A DNA stretch of 64,000 bases from Rhododendron vialii (Eukaryota > Streptophyta > Magnoliopsida > Ericales > Ericaceae): assembly GCF_030253575.1 (NCBI RefSeq), contig NC_080569.1, forward strand, positions 516,001-580,000, read 5' to 3'. The notes under the pieces were generated by a model. That model did not search any database. It was not told the origin of the DNA and was given only the letters and a program-made list of their open reading frames with translations. Each line of letters begins with the position of its first letter. Within the stretch, counting starts at the first letter, position 1. This document shows positions 11,695-22,564 of the stretch, in pieces. Made by a program: the position numbers and the translations under genes.

Positions 11695-12159
11695 GAAACT
11701 TTTGTGTATCCCGGGGATACCAATCCCCTTGGTATCCCCTCCAGTCTGTTTCTCATTTTTTCGGCCATTTTTTGATATATTTTTGTTGATCGGCTTTGTT
11801 CATTTTTTAGAGTTTGGTAAGAACCTTATTCATACCAAAAATTGCGTTCATTGAACTTTATTTGATGCATGATTAGCACACGTGAATATTGAAGAAAACC
11901 AAAACTGGGTAAAAAAAACAAAAACATACTAAATCAAAACCCAATTTTGGATTTTTTGCGATTTTCACGTGTGCCGATCATGTATCAAATAAAGTCCGAT
12001 GAATGCGATTTTTGGTATGAATAAGGTTCTCGCCAAACTCTATAAAATGAACGGAGTCGATCATCAAAATGTGATTAAAAAAAAAATGGCCGGAAAAATG
12101 AGAAACGGACCAGAGGGGATACCATGGGACTTGATATCCCCGGGATACACAAAAGTTTC
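11695..12159. mobile_element. Full-length hairpin (foldback) element, 465 bp
   Basis: The left arm starts GAAACTTTTGTGTATCCCGG and the right arm ends with its exact inverse. Inverted matching continues almost to the centre near 11925 (for example TTCATACCAAAAATTGCGTT on the left against the inverse in the right arm at about 12000-12020, and CACGTG-containing blocks flanking the loop). Mismatches are scattered, so the arms have diverged. TATCT lies near the left end and directly after the right end, a possible 5-bp target duplication. No coding capacity. Confidence 0.75.
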
Positions 12160-13202
12160 TATCTTGGTTAACACCTCTAGGTGATTAAGCATATATTCAA
12201 TCAGATATTAAAATGTTAGAAACATCCTCAATTATTGGTGGATGGATATGAATGTAAATTAACCATAACGTTTAATTTCTAGCTAGCTGTCTCCCGTGAT
12301 TCTAAAAATTTTACCTAGAGAGATAGTACTTTTCTTGGATTGGCCTAATTAACCTTCAGATTTTATAAAATGGCATGGCCACCATGCATGCAAGTAATTC
12401 TTTCTTTAAGTCCAGTCCTTGGGCTTATCCAGTACCAGATGTGGAGCTAACAATCCTTAGTTAAGCTTATCCAACGCATAAAATTATCCAGTTTGACAAT
12501 TATATTTATTACCCTTGCAATTTATCGATGTTAGTAGTATTTATTTAGACATGAGAAATTAATATTGGTTGGTACCTTGTGTCTTGTGCGTCGTCAACCA
12601 CGCATGCATGATACCATTTGTTTTAATTTTTCACATTCAAACAGCAACTTGAGCTTAATTTGCGCTACCTGCACATGGGAACAGAAAAACTGGAAATTAA
12701 AGGTTAGACCTTTGGAGCAGCCTCTGGTCGTCGATCTTATATAATAATCTCCTTCTGATTGGTCTAGTTTCAGACTGTTGTGGGCCAACCCAGCCCAGAG
12801 CCACAACGCCCACAACAGCGTGTATCAGAACATTTTATTTTAACTTATCGCAGCGAATACGTCATTTAAAAGATTAGCTTTGATCGGACATTGATAGCTA
12901 TGTCAATAATTTACTTTTATACAAGATTGAATGGACGGCAAATGTGATTTAATTTAGAACTTTCACCGTGCATTTTATTATCCTCCTCAAATGTGAACTG
13001 TTGACATTACTATCGATGTTCCATCATGCTAACTTTTTGCATGGACGTGTTTCTATATGAAGCCTAAAATATTAACTGTTTCATCTACTTTGCTAATGGT
13101 GAAAAGAAAGCAAAAGGACATAAGAGGGATGGACCAGCATTTTGGGGTCTCAACTGTGACGCCTTGAAAAATTAGCACCATTGAATAGCTATATAGTCAC
13201 TT
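12160..13202. other. Spacer, no gene recognised
   Basis: AT-rich with scattered GCATGC-type runs. No splice-flanked coding stretch or repeat ends recognised. Confidence 0.35.
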
Positions 13203-13640
13203 TTTTTTTTTGTAACTTGCGCATTTTATAATCAATCAACTCAAAAAACAAGGAGAGTTAAACCCACATAACAAGAACCTACACAAAGGCAAACCTCAAC
13301 ACAATCTAACAAAACTACAAAATTTAAGTCCCAATGACTCTTGTTGAGATATTCCAGAGACTACAAAGTCTTTGGTTCTCAAGAGAGTTTGGGAAATGTT
13401 CCCAAGTACAAACACAAAGTCGCTTCTTATGTAATAATGAATGCTTTGAGGAGAAATTGTACCTCAAAGGCCACACACTAGATGTCGGCTCAACCCAATT
13501 AGTGAAGATTTTAGGAAACGTAACTCAGCCCAGACAAATTGTTCTTGGATCAGACTTATTCGGCCTGCCTCATTTTAGGCCCAAAACATTAGCAAACCTC
13601 AGTAAACCATCCCAAAAGATTAGTACTATTAACATAATAT
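13203..13640 (-). mobile_element. Probable 3' end of a LINE, 5' truncated
   Basis: A T run at 13203-13213 followed by a stretch that on the minus strand reads as AT-rich tail then poly(A) is the usual look of a plant LINE 3' end in reverse orientation. The left flank is ordinary AT-rich spacer. The upstream limit is uncertain and no target duplication was found. Confidence 0.35.
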
Positions 13641-14084
13641 CCTCCCTGCATTGTTTTATATCTCATGTGTTTAGGTCAGCTTACACACATTCCGATCAAT
13701 CCAAGGGGACCAATTCCACCGTCCACTAGCAAGGAGCTTAACTAAAGTCAGAACAAAGCTCCATACGAAGTTGATAGCACTTGAGAAGTTTTGAGCCTCC
13801 AACCTTAGGAGGGAGCAAACCCATAAATCCAAGTTCAATCCCTAAATCAACCTAATGTTTCTAATTTTAAAAAGAAATGGTTAATTAATAAATGCAAGTG
13901 TTGACCAATTTTATTGTCCCTCTTATGATCTAGAAAAATATCCAAACACAACGCAAATCCTATCCAGTATTCCAGTGGCGGAGTCATGTACTAGGGCTAG
14001 CAGGAGCACTTTTTACCCACACTTCAATCAAAAAAATTTGTGATGAGCAATGCTAAAATAATTTTAAAAAAACTTTTGTGATCA

Positions 14085-14239
14085 TTTTGAGTAATTTTTC
14101 GAAGAAAGAGTAAATCCTTCGTTTTCAATCGGTTTTGAGCAGCAAGCCAAAGAAAATTACGAATTCTGGGGTTAGTGTTAGCTTTCCAGACCCAACTCGA
14201 TCCAATCCTCAAAAGGTTGAGTACGTACATTACTTCCAA
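14085..14239 (-). mobile_element. LINE fragment: zinc-binding (zf-RVT) region of a non-LTR reverse transcriptase
   Basis: On the minus strand the translation reads WVWKANTNPRIRNFLWLAAQ then NRLKTKDLL, the typical zf-RVT segment of plant LINE ORF2 (W-K-x-x-x-P-x-R-x-x-x-F-L-W). Only about 50 codons of the domain remain; the rest of ORF2 is absent. It may belong with the LINE tail at 13203, as both lie on the minus strand in the right order, but intervening sequence near 13973 (AGTGGCGGAG, a common plant transposon end) suggests a separate insertion. Confidence 0.65.
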
Positions 14240-15182
14240 AGCAATGGAGTTCTTTCTTTATTTCGGTTTAAGTAGATCGAGCATTGTTTTTAAGCTCTTA
14301 TTTAGTTTGTTTTCACCTTCTCCATAATGGTTGGAAAGTATTGAAGTTTTCTTTGTTGAGGCAAATTAAGCAAGAACTGTCACATGACCGCAATCAACCA
14401 CTCACGTTTGCAAATGTTGCTCATGGGGCTGGCTTCACCACCAAGGGGTGAACATTTTTATATGAGAGGATCTCGATCGATCTTGCAAAAACTTTTTAAT
14501 TTGTTGAGCGACACTCTTTACCTAAAACAAAAATAGCTGGCTGCTGTGGTTTGGTTTGGTGTTAAAGCTCCTTAATTTAAAAGGATGATGACTAATCACC
14601 AGAATAATGATCATTTGCAAGAGAACAAACAAATATCCACATGGCCGGTCAGTTCATCAACTCCGGGTAGAGTTTTAACTTTTAAGAGCCCGGCCGGCCC
14701 TTTGGGAATGGAGTAACACAAATTAATTAGATATATTTCTACAAACCAATGTCCCATTTAGAATCTCCTTAATTAAAAACAAAGAACCAGCTGTGTAAAA
14801 CAACAAATGATCATTTAAAAGAAACAATAATATATGGAAGAACAAAACCACCCAATTTAGAATCTCCTTAATTAAAACAAACTAATACAGTAAAAGAACA
14901 AATGATTTCAAAACAATGAATAAAAGAACAAATCAATGATCAATACACAAACTAACTAACTACTAATCTCTCTCAAAGTCATCAATTTTCACACAATCGA
15001 TCAACTAATTAATTAATGCCGCGTGCCCCTAAATCTAGACAACATGAACAAATAATAACAGGCCTTTGAAATCCAGCATTTGTACGTCACATGGAAAACA
15101 GATACAACAACAAAATGAAAGAAGAAGAAAAATGACCGGACAGCTAGCCTTAATTTACAAATGAATCAATCATTTAATTTGG
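14240..15182. other. Spacer / 3' flank of the bHLH gene
   Basis: AT-rich. TTTAGAATCTCCTTAATTAA occurs twice (about 14756 and 14856), a small local duplication. The last 200 bp are probably the 3' UTR of the minus-strand bHLH gene. No coding signal. Confidence 0.35.
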
Positions 15183-15572
15183 TCATTCATCATCATCAGA
15201 TCCTCCTGATAATGCTTTTACCATGATTTGCATCACTTTGACTCGCATCTCTAAAGCAAGAATATAGTCCGTCGTATCTCTGAAAAGCCCATCGAGACCC
15301 TCAGAGTACTCTTTGGTCGGAACAAGTTTCCTCAAGACTCTAACCCGTTTCTCAAAGACATTTGCTGCTGCCGGCCTTGTAGAGCCTTGTAGACGGACAT
15401 ACCTCCTCTTCATCAAAATCATCCTGGGCCTCTTGCTGATCTCTTTCCATCTTCTTGTCGATTGCGCCTTGGAAACTTTGTTCTCCGAGGGCAATAATGG
15501 CCCATTTGAATTCCACCTCCTTCCCTTTCCTTGGTAACCAAGGAGGGATTGTGGAGCATCATGATCACCCAT
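15183..15572 (-). CDS. UPBEAT1-like atypical bHLH protein, 129 aa, single exon
   Basis: The C-terminal half (RVRVLRKLVPTKEYSEGLDG, then LFRDTTDYILALEMRVKVMQ) is closely similar to Arabidopsis UPBEAT1, a small bHLH factor that sets the transition from proliferation to differentiation in roots through peroxidase expression and the superoxide/peroxide balance. Residues 75-125 form helix-loop-helix; the region before it (KRPRMILMKRRYVRLQ) is basic but lacks the canonical Glu/Arg contacts, as in UPB1, so DNA contact is non-classical or by dimer partner. The Met at 15572 gives 129 aa, slightly longer than UPB1 (about 100 aa). A TATA-like TATAAAA on the minus strand at 15676-15670 lies about 100 bp upstream, consistent with this start. 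Acidic tail GGSDDDE. Confidence 0.87.
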   Translation of the reverse strand: MGDHDAPQSLLGYQGKGRRWNSNGPLLPSENKVSKAQSTRRWKEISKRPRMILMKRRYVRLQGSTRPAAANVFEKRVRVLRKLVPTKEYSEGLDGLFRDTTDYILALEMRVKVMQIMVKALSGGSDDDE

Positions 15573-15669
15573 GGCTCAAAAGGATTTAAAATCACAACAC
15601 TACCAATTCTCTCTCTCAGAACAAAACTGATGGAGTTGTTGCTTGCTCGATTGCACAAAGGAGGGGGGG

Positions 15670-15676
15670 TTTTATA
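15670..15676 (-). promoter_or_regulatory. TATA box candidate of the UPBEAT1-like gene
   Basis: TATAAAA on the minus strand, 98 bp before the start codon, giving a leader of about 65 nt if transcription starts 30 bp downstream. Confidence 0.5.
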
Positions 15677-15739
15677 TGTACGTTTCTTGGGGGGAATGGG
15701 TTGGTGGCTAGCTATTGTGGATAAATTGGACAATATGAA

Positions 15740-16371
15740 GTAATTATTCTAATTAATTAAGGCAGCCAGAAATTGGGGTCCACTATGTAATTTCAAATTC
15801 AGAATTCCACCCCAGTTTTTGAAATCTAGCTTGTTGAGCTCTTAATTTCTTCATATACATGGCCTTATGTAGACCGACCATTTTCATGATTGCCATTTCA
15901 GGTGCTGTGTAAAAGACGATCATTTGCATAATATATAATGATATTTTAGTTAGATATATAAATGTTTTCCTCCATTTTTCGGTTTGTGGATCATTTTCTT
16001 TCCTTGCTGTCCGAATCGGCGAACAAGATATATAGAACCAGAGTGGGGATGATCAGCTTCTTGCTTTTGGGCATGTTAGTTATCCAACCCAACCCAATGC
16101 ACATGCACATGCACCCACATGATTCCATTCACCATCCCTCACTCAGCTAAATTCCTTAAACCGCCCTAGCTATCCTCTTTTATCAACTCCATCTCATCAA
16201 AACACCCTGGATTATTCCTTTCCCACTCCCTAAATTCAGTGCCTAATTCATAATATGAACCCAATTACTTCTTGGTTATTTTTTTATTTACATGACAGGA
16301 AACCCATCTATATTGAAGCGTCACTAATTTTTTTAAAATTATGAGCTGAAACTCTTGGTTATTATGGACCG
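15740..16371. other. Upstream spacer of the bHLH gene
   Basis: AT-rich, with a short CACATG/CATGCA-rich patch near 16098-16122. No gene or transposon ends recognised. Confidence 0.3.
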
Positions 16372-17601
16372 AGAGCATCTCCAAACGGCAAGCCATACCT
16401 CCGGCCAAAGCCACAAAATGGCTTCAAGGCCATATATTTTGCAACTCTCCAACGGCAGGCCAAAACAGGAGCCAAAAGATGGCTTGGCCATTTCTTCGGC
16501 CGAGAAAATGGTCCGGGCCGTTTTTTCCAATGCCTAGGATTGGGAGTGATTGTACGGCTATGATGTGGGAGTGATCCAATGGCTACAAATCAGTAGGGGT
16601 GTACACGGTCCGAATTGGTCCGGTTCTCTAGAAAATCAGTAACCGGACCATTTCAAACGGTTCTAAAAAATTGGGAACTAGAACCTAACCAATATATGCA
16701 TAGAACCGAACCAGAACCAAACCGCAACACCGGTCCGGTTTTGGTTTGGTTCCGGTTCCATCCAATAAGCATCCAAACACTTATTCACAAAATATGAACT
16801 CATAAAATTAAAGAAATAGGAATATAATCTGCTAGAATAGGAAATAAAGAAAGAAAATAAAAGTTTTCCTAACAAATGAGATTTCATCTCTATATAAATT
16901 AGTTTAGCAAGGAAAAGATTAACCTACCAAATTTAAATACATATTTAATTACACACATATGTCTTTCTATATTTATGTTAGTTTTAAACGGTCCGGTTCG
17001 GTTCTAACCACGGTTCATTAACGGAAATGAAACTCACACAGCCGTTGTGTGTGTTGTGTAACCAATTCTAACCGTTCAGATGTGTTTGGACGCTCTAGAT
17101 TTTAAAAAAACTTTTCCAATGAAAAGTTTAACTCTTCCAAGGAAATGTTTGAAGGAATCTTGACCATTTATTACAACAATGAACGGATGAAGATTGGTTG
17201 TGTTTGATATTTTGCACAACCGTTGTGCATATAGCATCTTTGGTTCATTAATTGACAACCAGTAATCAAACCAAAATTAACGGTTTTTATTATTTGGGAA
17301 CCGTAACGTAACCGTAGAACTGGACCAAATAGGACGGTTCGGACCAGATCGGACCGGTTTTACGGTTCGGACGGTTTTCTTGGACACTCCTACAAGTCAG
17401 GTTGGCCAAAAAATAGCTTTGGTACCAATGGAGTAGTTTTGTCAAAATTTGGCAAAATCACATTGTCAAAATTTTACAAGTGACGCTTGTAAGGGCTATG
17501 CCTTATGTTTGGGTTTGTTTGCGTGCAATGAAATGGTTGAGTTACCAAAAAAAAAAAAGATGTGACTTCAAGAAATTGGCTCCAACCACTAGCGATGCTC
17601 T
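16372..17601. mobile_element. Nonautonomous element with GAGCATC ends, interrupted by a hAT insertion
   Basis: The left end GAGCATCTCCAAACGGCAAG is mirrored loosely at the right, where the minus strand reads AGAGCATCGCTAGTGGTTGG. Internal GGCCAA/TTGGCC blocks (GGCCAAAGCC, GTTGGCCAAAAAATAGC) are shared across the later insertion at 16594-17392. Related sequence recurs at about 62708-62900. No coding capacity; superfamily uncertain. Confidence 0.5.
16594..17392. mobile_element. hAT-type nonautonomous element, 799 bp, with 8-bp target duplication
   Basis: Begins TAGGGGTGTACACGG and ends ACACTCCTA. The 8 bp outside are CAAATCAG (16586-16593) and CAAGTCAG (17393-17400), 7 of 8 identical, the hAT hallmark. 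The subterminal parts are full of GGTCCGGTT/AACCGGACC repeats in both orientations, possible transposase-binding arrays. No transposase remains. It is nested in the older GAGCATC element. Confidence 0.8.
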
Positions 17602-18201
17602 TTGTTATTTTTTCAAAGTACTTCCCTTGACTCTCTTGGTTTGAAGTGAAAGGATCACAAAAACAAATTTTTTGAGGAATATATTGATTTTGACACTCCC
17701 CAAATTGAAAGGGAGTGCAGTTGAATTGATTTTGGCACTCCCTTGAAGAGTGCTTTGGGGAATGCCAAAATCACTCCCCATTTTTTTTAAAACAATTATA
17801 TATTGTATTATACACAACAAAAGTAACCCAATATACCCTAATCTGTATTTTAGGGTTCCTTAATTTTATCATTAATTCTAGCTCAATGAACAGGGCAATG
17901 CACACTCTTAATTATGGTGGTTAAGCCCACGTTTCCAAAGAGGAAGCCAGTGGATGGACTCTGAATTTGTCGATGTTTGTGCCAACAAAAGTACTGGATA
18001 ATACTCGTATATATGTTGGGATGCTACATAATATATACTCCAGTAGGAAGGTATTTTGTTGACATTCATGGAACCAGAACTACTACGTTAATTATATATT
18101 CCCCTCTCTATATAAAGCTGATTAAATAATATTTTACAAATTTGATTAACTTATCAGAACTGATCATGTTTTAACATACATGCATATATATATATATATA
18201 G
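17602..18201. other. Spacer with a small GATTTTGACACTC-type foldback
   Basis: Around 17690-17785 the blocks GATTTTGACACTCCCC, GATTTTGGCACTCCCTT and the inverse GGGGAATGCCAAAATCACTC look like a degraded MITE related to those at 51399 and about 52907. The rest is AT-rich spacer ending in a TA microsatellite at 18185-18200. Confidence 0.35.
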
Positions 18202-18553
18202 AGTCCGGTTCTCTTGAGGGATCCCACACGGACTTACCGTGCGGGACTCCCATTTTCCGATCGAATTGGGACGATCCGAGCCGCTCAAAGTGATCAGAAC
18301 GTGATTTTAAGGGTACCCTACAAAAATCAGCAAAAAAAATGATCGGGAAGGGCTTGATCCGAGCAGTTTTTTATTGAACGGTTCAGTAAAAAAATGCTCG
18401 GATCAAGCCCTTCCCGATCATTTTTTTTGCTGATTTCTCACGGGTACCCTTAAAATCACGTTCTGAACACATTGAGCGGCTCGGATTGTCGCAATTCGAT
18501 TGGAAAAGGGGAGGTCCGCACGGTAAACTGGTAAGGGATCCCTCACTGGATCC
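18202..18553. mobile_element. Full-length hairpin element, family H1, copy 1 (about 350 bp)
   Basis: Nearly the entire element is one palindrome. The left arm has GAGGGATCCC, CCGTGCGGGACTCCC, TTTTAAGGGTACCC, AAAAAATGATCGGGAAGGG and CTTGATCCGAGCA; the right arm carries their inverses in mirror order, with only a short loop near 18380. It sits in TA/GT microsatellite sequence, so target duplications cannot be read. A 116-codon minus-strand open frame across it is a palindrome artefact. The same family recurs at 60337-60694. Confidence 0.85.
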
Positions 18554-18877
18554 GTGGTGTGTGTGTGTGTGTATATATATATATATGTCTGGTTCGAGCT
18601 GAGTATGCCGGCCGCGAATATAGTTTGTGGTGACATTAATTTGTGATCATGCAAATTGGACAGATGTAATATAATTTTGGTACTATTAAAAAGGTTGGCT
18701 GGAGAACATGCTTGCACGTGCATACTCAATTGTTTAGCCTTAATTAGGCCAAGAAAACAAGAGAACATTATAGCTGGCTAAGTATGCATGGTAGGTGAGG
18801 TCGAATGGTTTTTAGGCATGTAACATGCATGGGACTAAAAGAGTTAGAGGGCCCTGATCCCTATATGTAGACCAGAG

Positions 18878-18925
<48 letters not shown>

Positions 18926-19459
18926 TTAATATTATCCAAAAATTGAGTTGGGCGCACGTTATAATGAACATGCATGTAGCTAGAAAGGAGTGTGGGCTAG
19001 CTACCCCGGCCCCCTCTTCTTCCTCTAATCTAATGCACGATTGTTTATGTCTTGGGTTTAATTCTTGTTTCTTTTCTTTTTTTCGTTTGCTAAATATTAG
19101 TGTTATAGTTTGTTGTCGATCGATCGATCGATCACAGCACAAAGGGGACTCAAACTAGTACGTACGTCTGGGCAAAAGACATAACCCGCCATTAATTTTG
19201 CTGACCCCAAAACTGATCTTTTATGAGATTTGGTTGAGAGAGTCCAAACTCACGTAGTACTGTCCAAATTCCTGCCCTGCTCTGCTCTTTCCAGCACTAG
19301 TTCTGAATGTTCATATATAGAGAATATTTTGATTTCTCTTTATTTTGGCTCCTCTTATTAAACATAGAATCAATCGTAAATCTTTCCAAAGAAGTGGCTT
19401 AAATCAAGAGCAAAAATCGGAGTACATATCATCCAAGGCCATATACGTTTGTTAATTAA
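18554..19459. other. Spacer with microsatellites
   Basis: Contains (GT)n(AT)n at about 18558-18585, a (TA)n run at about 18887-18922 and an (ATCG)n run at 19117-19132. Translated open frames here are Ile-Tyr repeats from the TA run and not genes. Confidence 0.4.
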
Positions 19460-19811
19460 GGTGTCGTTCCAGAAACCTTCTTAAAAAATAAGTACTTATT
19501 TTAGAATTTCTCAAAGAAAAATAAGAAGGGTTGTTCCACAAAGCCCAAATTAATAAGCTTCTTATTTCACATTTTCAAATTCAAAAATAATGTAAATGAA
19601 AAATAATTTTTCAATTTTTTTTGCACTATATTAAAAATCTCAATGAGATCTATCAAACAATATCCATATTGATAGGAAAATTATTTGCGTAAGCACATAA
19701 TTTTTTAGCTTGAAATTATCTTTTTAAAATATAAGAACTTATTCATCCTTTGTAGAACATACCTTATTATTAGACAAAAAATAAGTTCTTAAACCCGTTC
19801 TGGAACAGGGC
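19460..19811. mobile_element. Tourist/Harbinger-like MITE, 352 bp
   Basis: The left end GGTGTCGTTCCAGAA is matched by the right end (GCCCTGTTCCAGAACGGG on the minus strand). TAA flanks both sides (19457-19459, 19812-19814). A diverged, opposite-oriented relative lies at about 38693-38915, sharing AGATCTATCAAACAATAT-type internal sequence. Confidence 0.7.
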
Positions 19812-20283
19812 TAAATATCACACAACAAAGTTTGAAAATTTCAAGACAAATTGAACTTTAATAAGTTCGAATTTACATCATCGAAACATCATATGATGCC
19901 AATAAATTGTTGGCTCAAATATTGAGGAGAGGTCCTCCAATGGACCATTACCATGTGGTGCACATTGAGCCATGAACATTACCTAATTCCATATTTGTGG
20001 CCCCAAATTATGGGGTGAATGCACGAACGTGTAGTCCCCACACAAGTTTCATTTTCCTCCCAAGCCATTTTGCAAGCCATGTTCTCCATGTGATAATTGA
20101 GCTAGCTATCCTAGCTTGGCTAGCAGCTTCTCTAACCTTCGGGCATGTTCTTTCACGTGTGATTACAAGAACTAATATATGGTCCACCTTGAAATTTTTT
20201 ATTCAATTCTAAACTTGGACAAGGAGAATCGGAACCTTTTTGGTTTTCCTTATCCATTAAAACCATTATTCTGGGCTAATGTA
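19812..20283. other. Spacer, left margin of a dispersed duplication
   Basis: AT-rich. Short blocks such as GCTATCCTAGCTTGGCTAG and CATGTTCTTTCACGTG recur in altered order near 22150-22200. No gene. Confidence 0.35.
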
Positions 20284-20292
20284 TTTTCATTA

Positions 20293-21096
20293 GGGAAAAT
20301 TTCAAAATGACACCTGAACTTTCACTCCAATGTCACTGAAACATCTAAACTTTATTTTATTTCAATTAAACACCTGAACTTACAAAATCCTCAAAATGAG
20401 GTATCTGCCGTTAATCTCCATCCATTCCGTCAACAAAATTGCTGATGTGGCACACATCACCTGTTAACTGGCCCCATTTTACATGTTAGGAAGTAAAAGA
20501 CATGCACACAATCAAAATCCTACCCTTTCACTGTGCTAGATCCATCGTCTCTTCCACTTTTTGAACCCTCCTAATTTCCTCTGCTTTCCCATCAACCGAA
20601 TCCACAATTTCTCCCAAATTCAGTTTGATTTCTTCAACAATCCTTGATTCTGAACATTGGGCTGGAACGTGATTTACCTCTGCTTCAACCAACGAAATTG
20701 CTCCTAAGAAACCTCATCAGTGGCGGTGGGAACTTCTCCGACTGGTCCAGTGAAGGGGACTAGATTGGAGGTTTGTGGGGTTTTTATTTTATTTTATTTT
20801 ATTTTGATCCGTTGAGTTTTGATTGTGCGCACAATTAAAAGATGAAGAAAAGTGAAGTAGGGTAGTGTTGGGTTGTCATTGTGTGCATTTCATTTGCTTC
20901 CTAACATGTGAAATGGGCCCATTTAACGAGTGAAGTGTGCCACATCAGCAATTTATGGATGAAATGGATGGAGACTAACGGCAGGTGTCTCATTTTGGGG
21001 ATTTTGTAAGTCTAGATGTTTAATTGAAATAAAGTGAAGTTTAAGTATTTTTGTAACATTGCAATGAAAATTCAGGTGCCATTTTGAAATTTTCTC
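20293..21096. mobile_element. Mutator-like nonautonomous element (MULE-MITE), 804 bp, 9-bp target duplication
   Basis: Long terminal inverted repeats of roughly 190 bp start GGGAAAATTTCAAAATGACA and end with the inverse (...CATTTTGAAATTTTCTC). TTTTCATTA occurs exactly on both sides (20284-20292 and 21097-21105), the 9-bp duplication typical of Mutator. A paralogous stretch at about 22583-22605 lacks it, giving an empty site. The interior (about 20490-20880) carries no transposase; it might be captured sequence. Confidence 0.92.
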
Positions 21097-21187
21097 TTTT
21101 CATTATCTCAAATTTTGGATGCTAAACATGGGGGTACCTTCGTTTTGCCATGGGTGGGCTTCCCGCAGCCAATGGGCTGGGATAAAA

Positions 21188-21331
21188 CAATTATTCTACT
21201 TCCACACCTAAAACACACACCCAAATACACATCTACACACACAAGTGTGTGGGCCCCACACACACTACACACTCTAGTGTGTGTGGGTGTGTATATGAGT
21301 GTGTGTTTTGGGCGTGGAGGTAGAATTACTC
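21188..21331. mobile_element. Small Mutator-like MITE, 144 bp, 9-bp target duplication
   Basis: Ends CAATTATTCTACTTCCACAC and the inverse of GAGTAATTCTACCTCCACGC give TIRs of about 35 bp. GGGATAAAA flanks it exactly (21179-21187 and 21332-21340). The paralogous site near 22677-22690 reads CTGAGATAAAAAGCC without the insert. The centre is CACA/TGTG-rich. Confidence 0.88.
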
Positions 21332-21380
21332 GGGATAAAAAGCCCTGTAAGCAAGAGCCGCAGTTTTGTCAGGCAGAGGT

Positions 21381-21700
21381 AGAGGGTTTTTTTTTTTTTA
21401 ATACATTCAATTCATTTTATTTCATAACAAAGCCTGAAGGCAATACAAATTCCATCAAAAGATACAAGAATGAACCAAAACTTCGACACTACCTCCTGCA
21501 GAAGCAAGACCGATGAAATCGTCAGAAGAGAACCAATCTAGATCTAGATAATAGAGAATCCAAACAGATCCCCAGCTCAAACCCAAGAAATCACATATGA
21601 AATCTAGACATCTTCAATGCCGTGATACCAGCACCCTAGAGTGAACCGACAAACGATGCAACCACGACTACTGTGTACCACCTTCCAGAAACCCAACAAA
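21381..21700 (-). mobile_element. 5'-truncated LINE 3' end, about 320 bp, with 11-bp target duplication
   Basis: A T run at 21387-21399, followed by sequence that on the minus strand ends in an AT-rich tail and poly(A), marks a LINE 3' end inserted in reverse. CAGGCAGAGGT flanks it at 21370-21380 and 21701-21711. The paralogous site near 22696-22710 (TAGACAGAGGTTTG) is uninterrupted. No ORF2 coding remains. Confidence 0.82.
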
Positions 21701-21845
21701 CAGGCAGAGGTTTGACACCATGGGCTTTTATCTTCCTTTAAGAGCTCTGTTTGGGATGTCTAGAAAAGTTAAATTTGGTTTTATATTCGTTTAAAATAAA
21801 CTTCTAACAACGGTTCATTGTCCTATGGTAAAGTTTCAAACACAA

Positions 21846-22421
21846 TATCTGTACTTTACTTTTATCTTTGTGGTTATTATTATTTTTTATATTACTACTT
21901 CTTTAGGGCCACAAGGTGGGTTCCCGTGATGCCCCAAATTACTACACTCTTGTAGTGCCTTCGATTGCGGGTCCTCTATAATTAATTGGGTATTAGTAGC
22001 GGTGTAATGCAATATCGTTAAATTTACAAAAATGAATGACCAATATAATTTAGAGAATGCACTGTAAGACAAATGAAGTGAATGGGACTTGAAACTTTAT
22101 TTTATTTTATTTTATCATCAATGGGACTTGGAACTTGATCCCATGTTCTTCCACGTGAGATTATAAAGGTTATTATAAAGCTATCCTAGCTTAGCTAATC
22201 GTTTGGGTTTTTTTATAACTCAGGTGTCTGGATTATAGTTTACACACACATAGATTAATCCTAAAAGACCAATCCCACTGCCTACTTGCAAAAGTCTCAA
22301 TTAAAATCAGGAAAAAACTCTGTATAAACTAACCTAGGAAACAAATCCCTAAAATATCAGGCCTTAACTACTATGTCGGTGTTTTCCTCACCCCCTCTAT
22401 TGCCTCTCATTATAAATTTAA
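21846..22421. other. Spacer between the two duplicate copies
   Basis: AT-rich, with (TTTTA)n at about 22097-22116. The stretch 22235-22380 resembles 13675-13860 in parts (GATNAATCCNAANNGACCAAT, ACTTGCAAAAG versus ACTAGCAAGGAG), perhaps the same old repeat. No gene. Confidence 0.35.
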
Positions 22422-22563
22422 GGGAAAATGACGGCCAATGACGTGTTTGATAATTAATACCTTTCAAGGACATTTTCAGCATTAACAAATGTTCTCAAAT
22501 GTTCTCAGTATGTCCTTGGCGGATATTAATTATCAAAACACGTCCTGGGCCGTTATTTTCCCT
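22422..22563. mobile_element. MITE, 142 bp, 8-bp target duplication
   Basis: Ends GGGAAAATGACGGCC and the inverse of GGCCGTTATTTTCCCT. A second inverted block pairs ACGTGTTTGATAATTAATA with TATTAATTATCAAAACACGT. AAATTTAA flanks both sides (22414-22421, 22564-22571). Copy 1 of the duplication lacks it at the corresponding place near 20255-20262. Confidence 0.75.
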
Positions 22564-22564
22564 A

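Larger units (their letters stand above)
20255..21845. repeat. Dispersed duplication, copy 1, carrying three insertions
   Basis: Without its three insertions this stretch aligns with 22565-22920: AAAACCATTATTCTGGGC, CATGGGGGTACC, CATGGGTGGGCTTCCCGCAG, GATAAAAAGCC, CAGAGGTTTG, GAGCTCTGTTTGGGATGTCT and AAAATAAACTTCTAACAA occur in the same order in both. The function of the repeated sequence is unknown. Confidence 0.85.

Noticed and set aside
13973-14010. AGTGGCGGAGTCATGTACTA as the end of a transposon
   Set aside because: Resembles a common plant transposon terminus, but no matching opposite end or target duplication was found.
18418-18768. 116-codon minus-strand frame
   Set aside because: Lies in the palindromic element and a GT/TA microsatellite.
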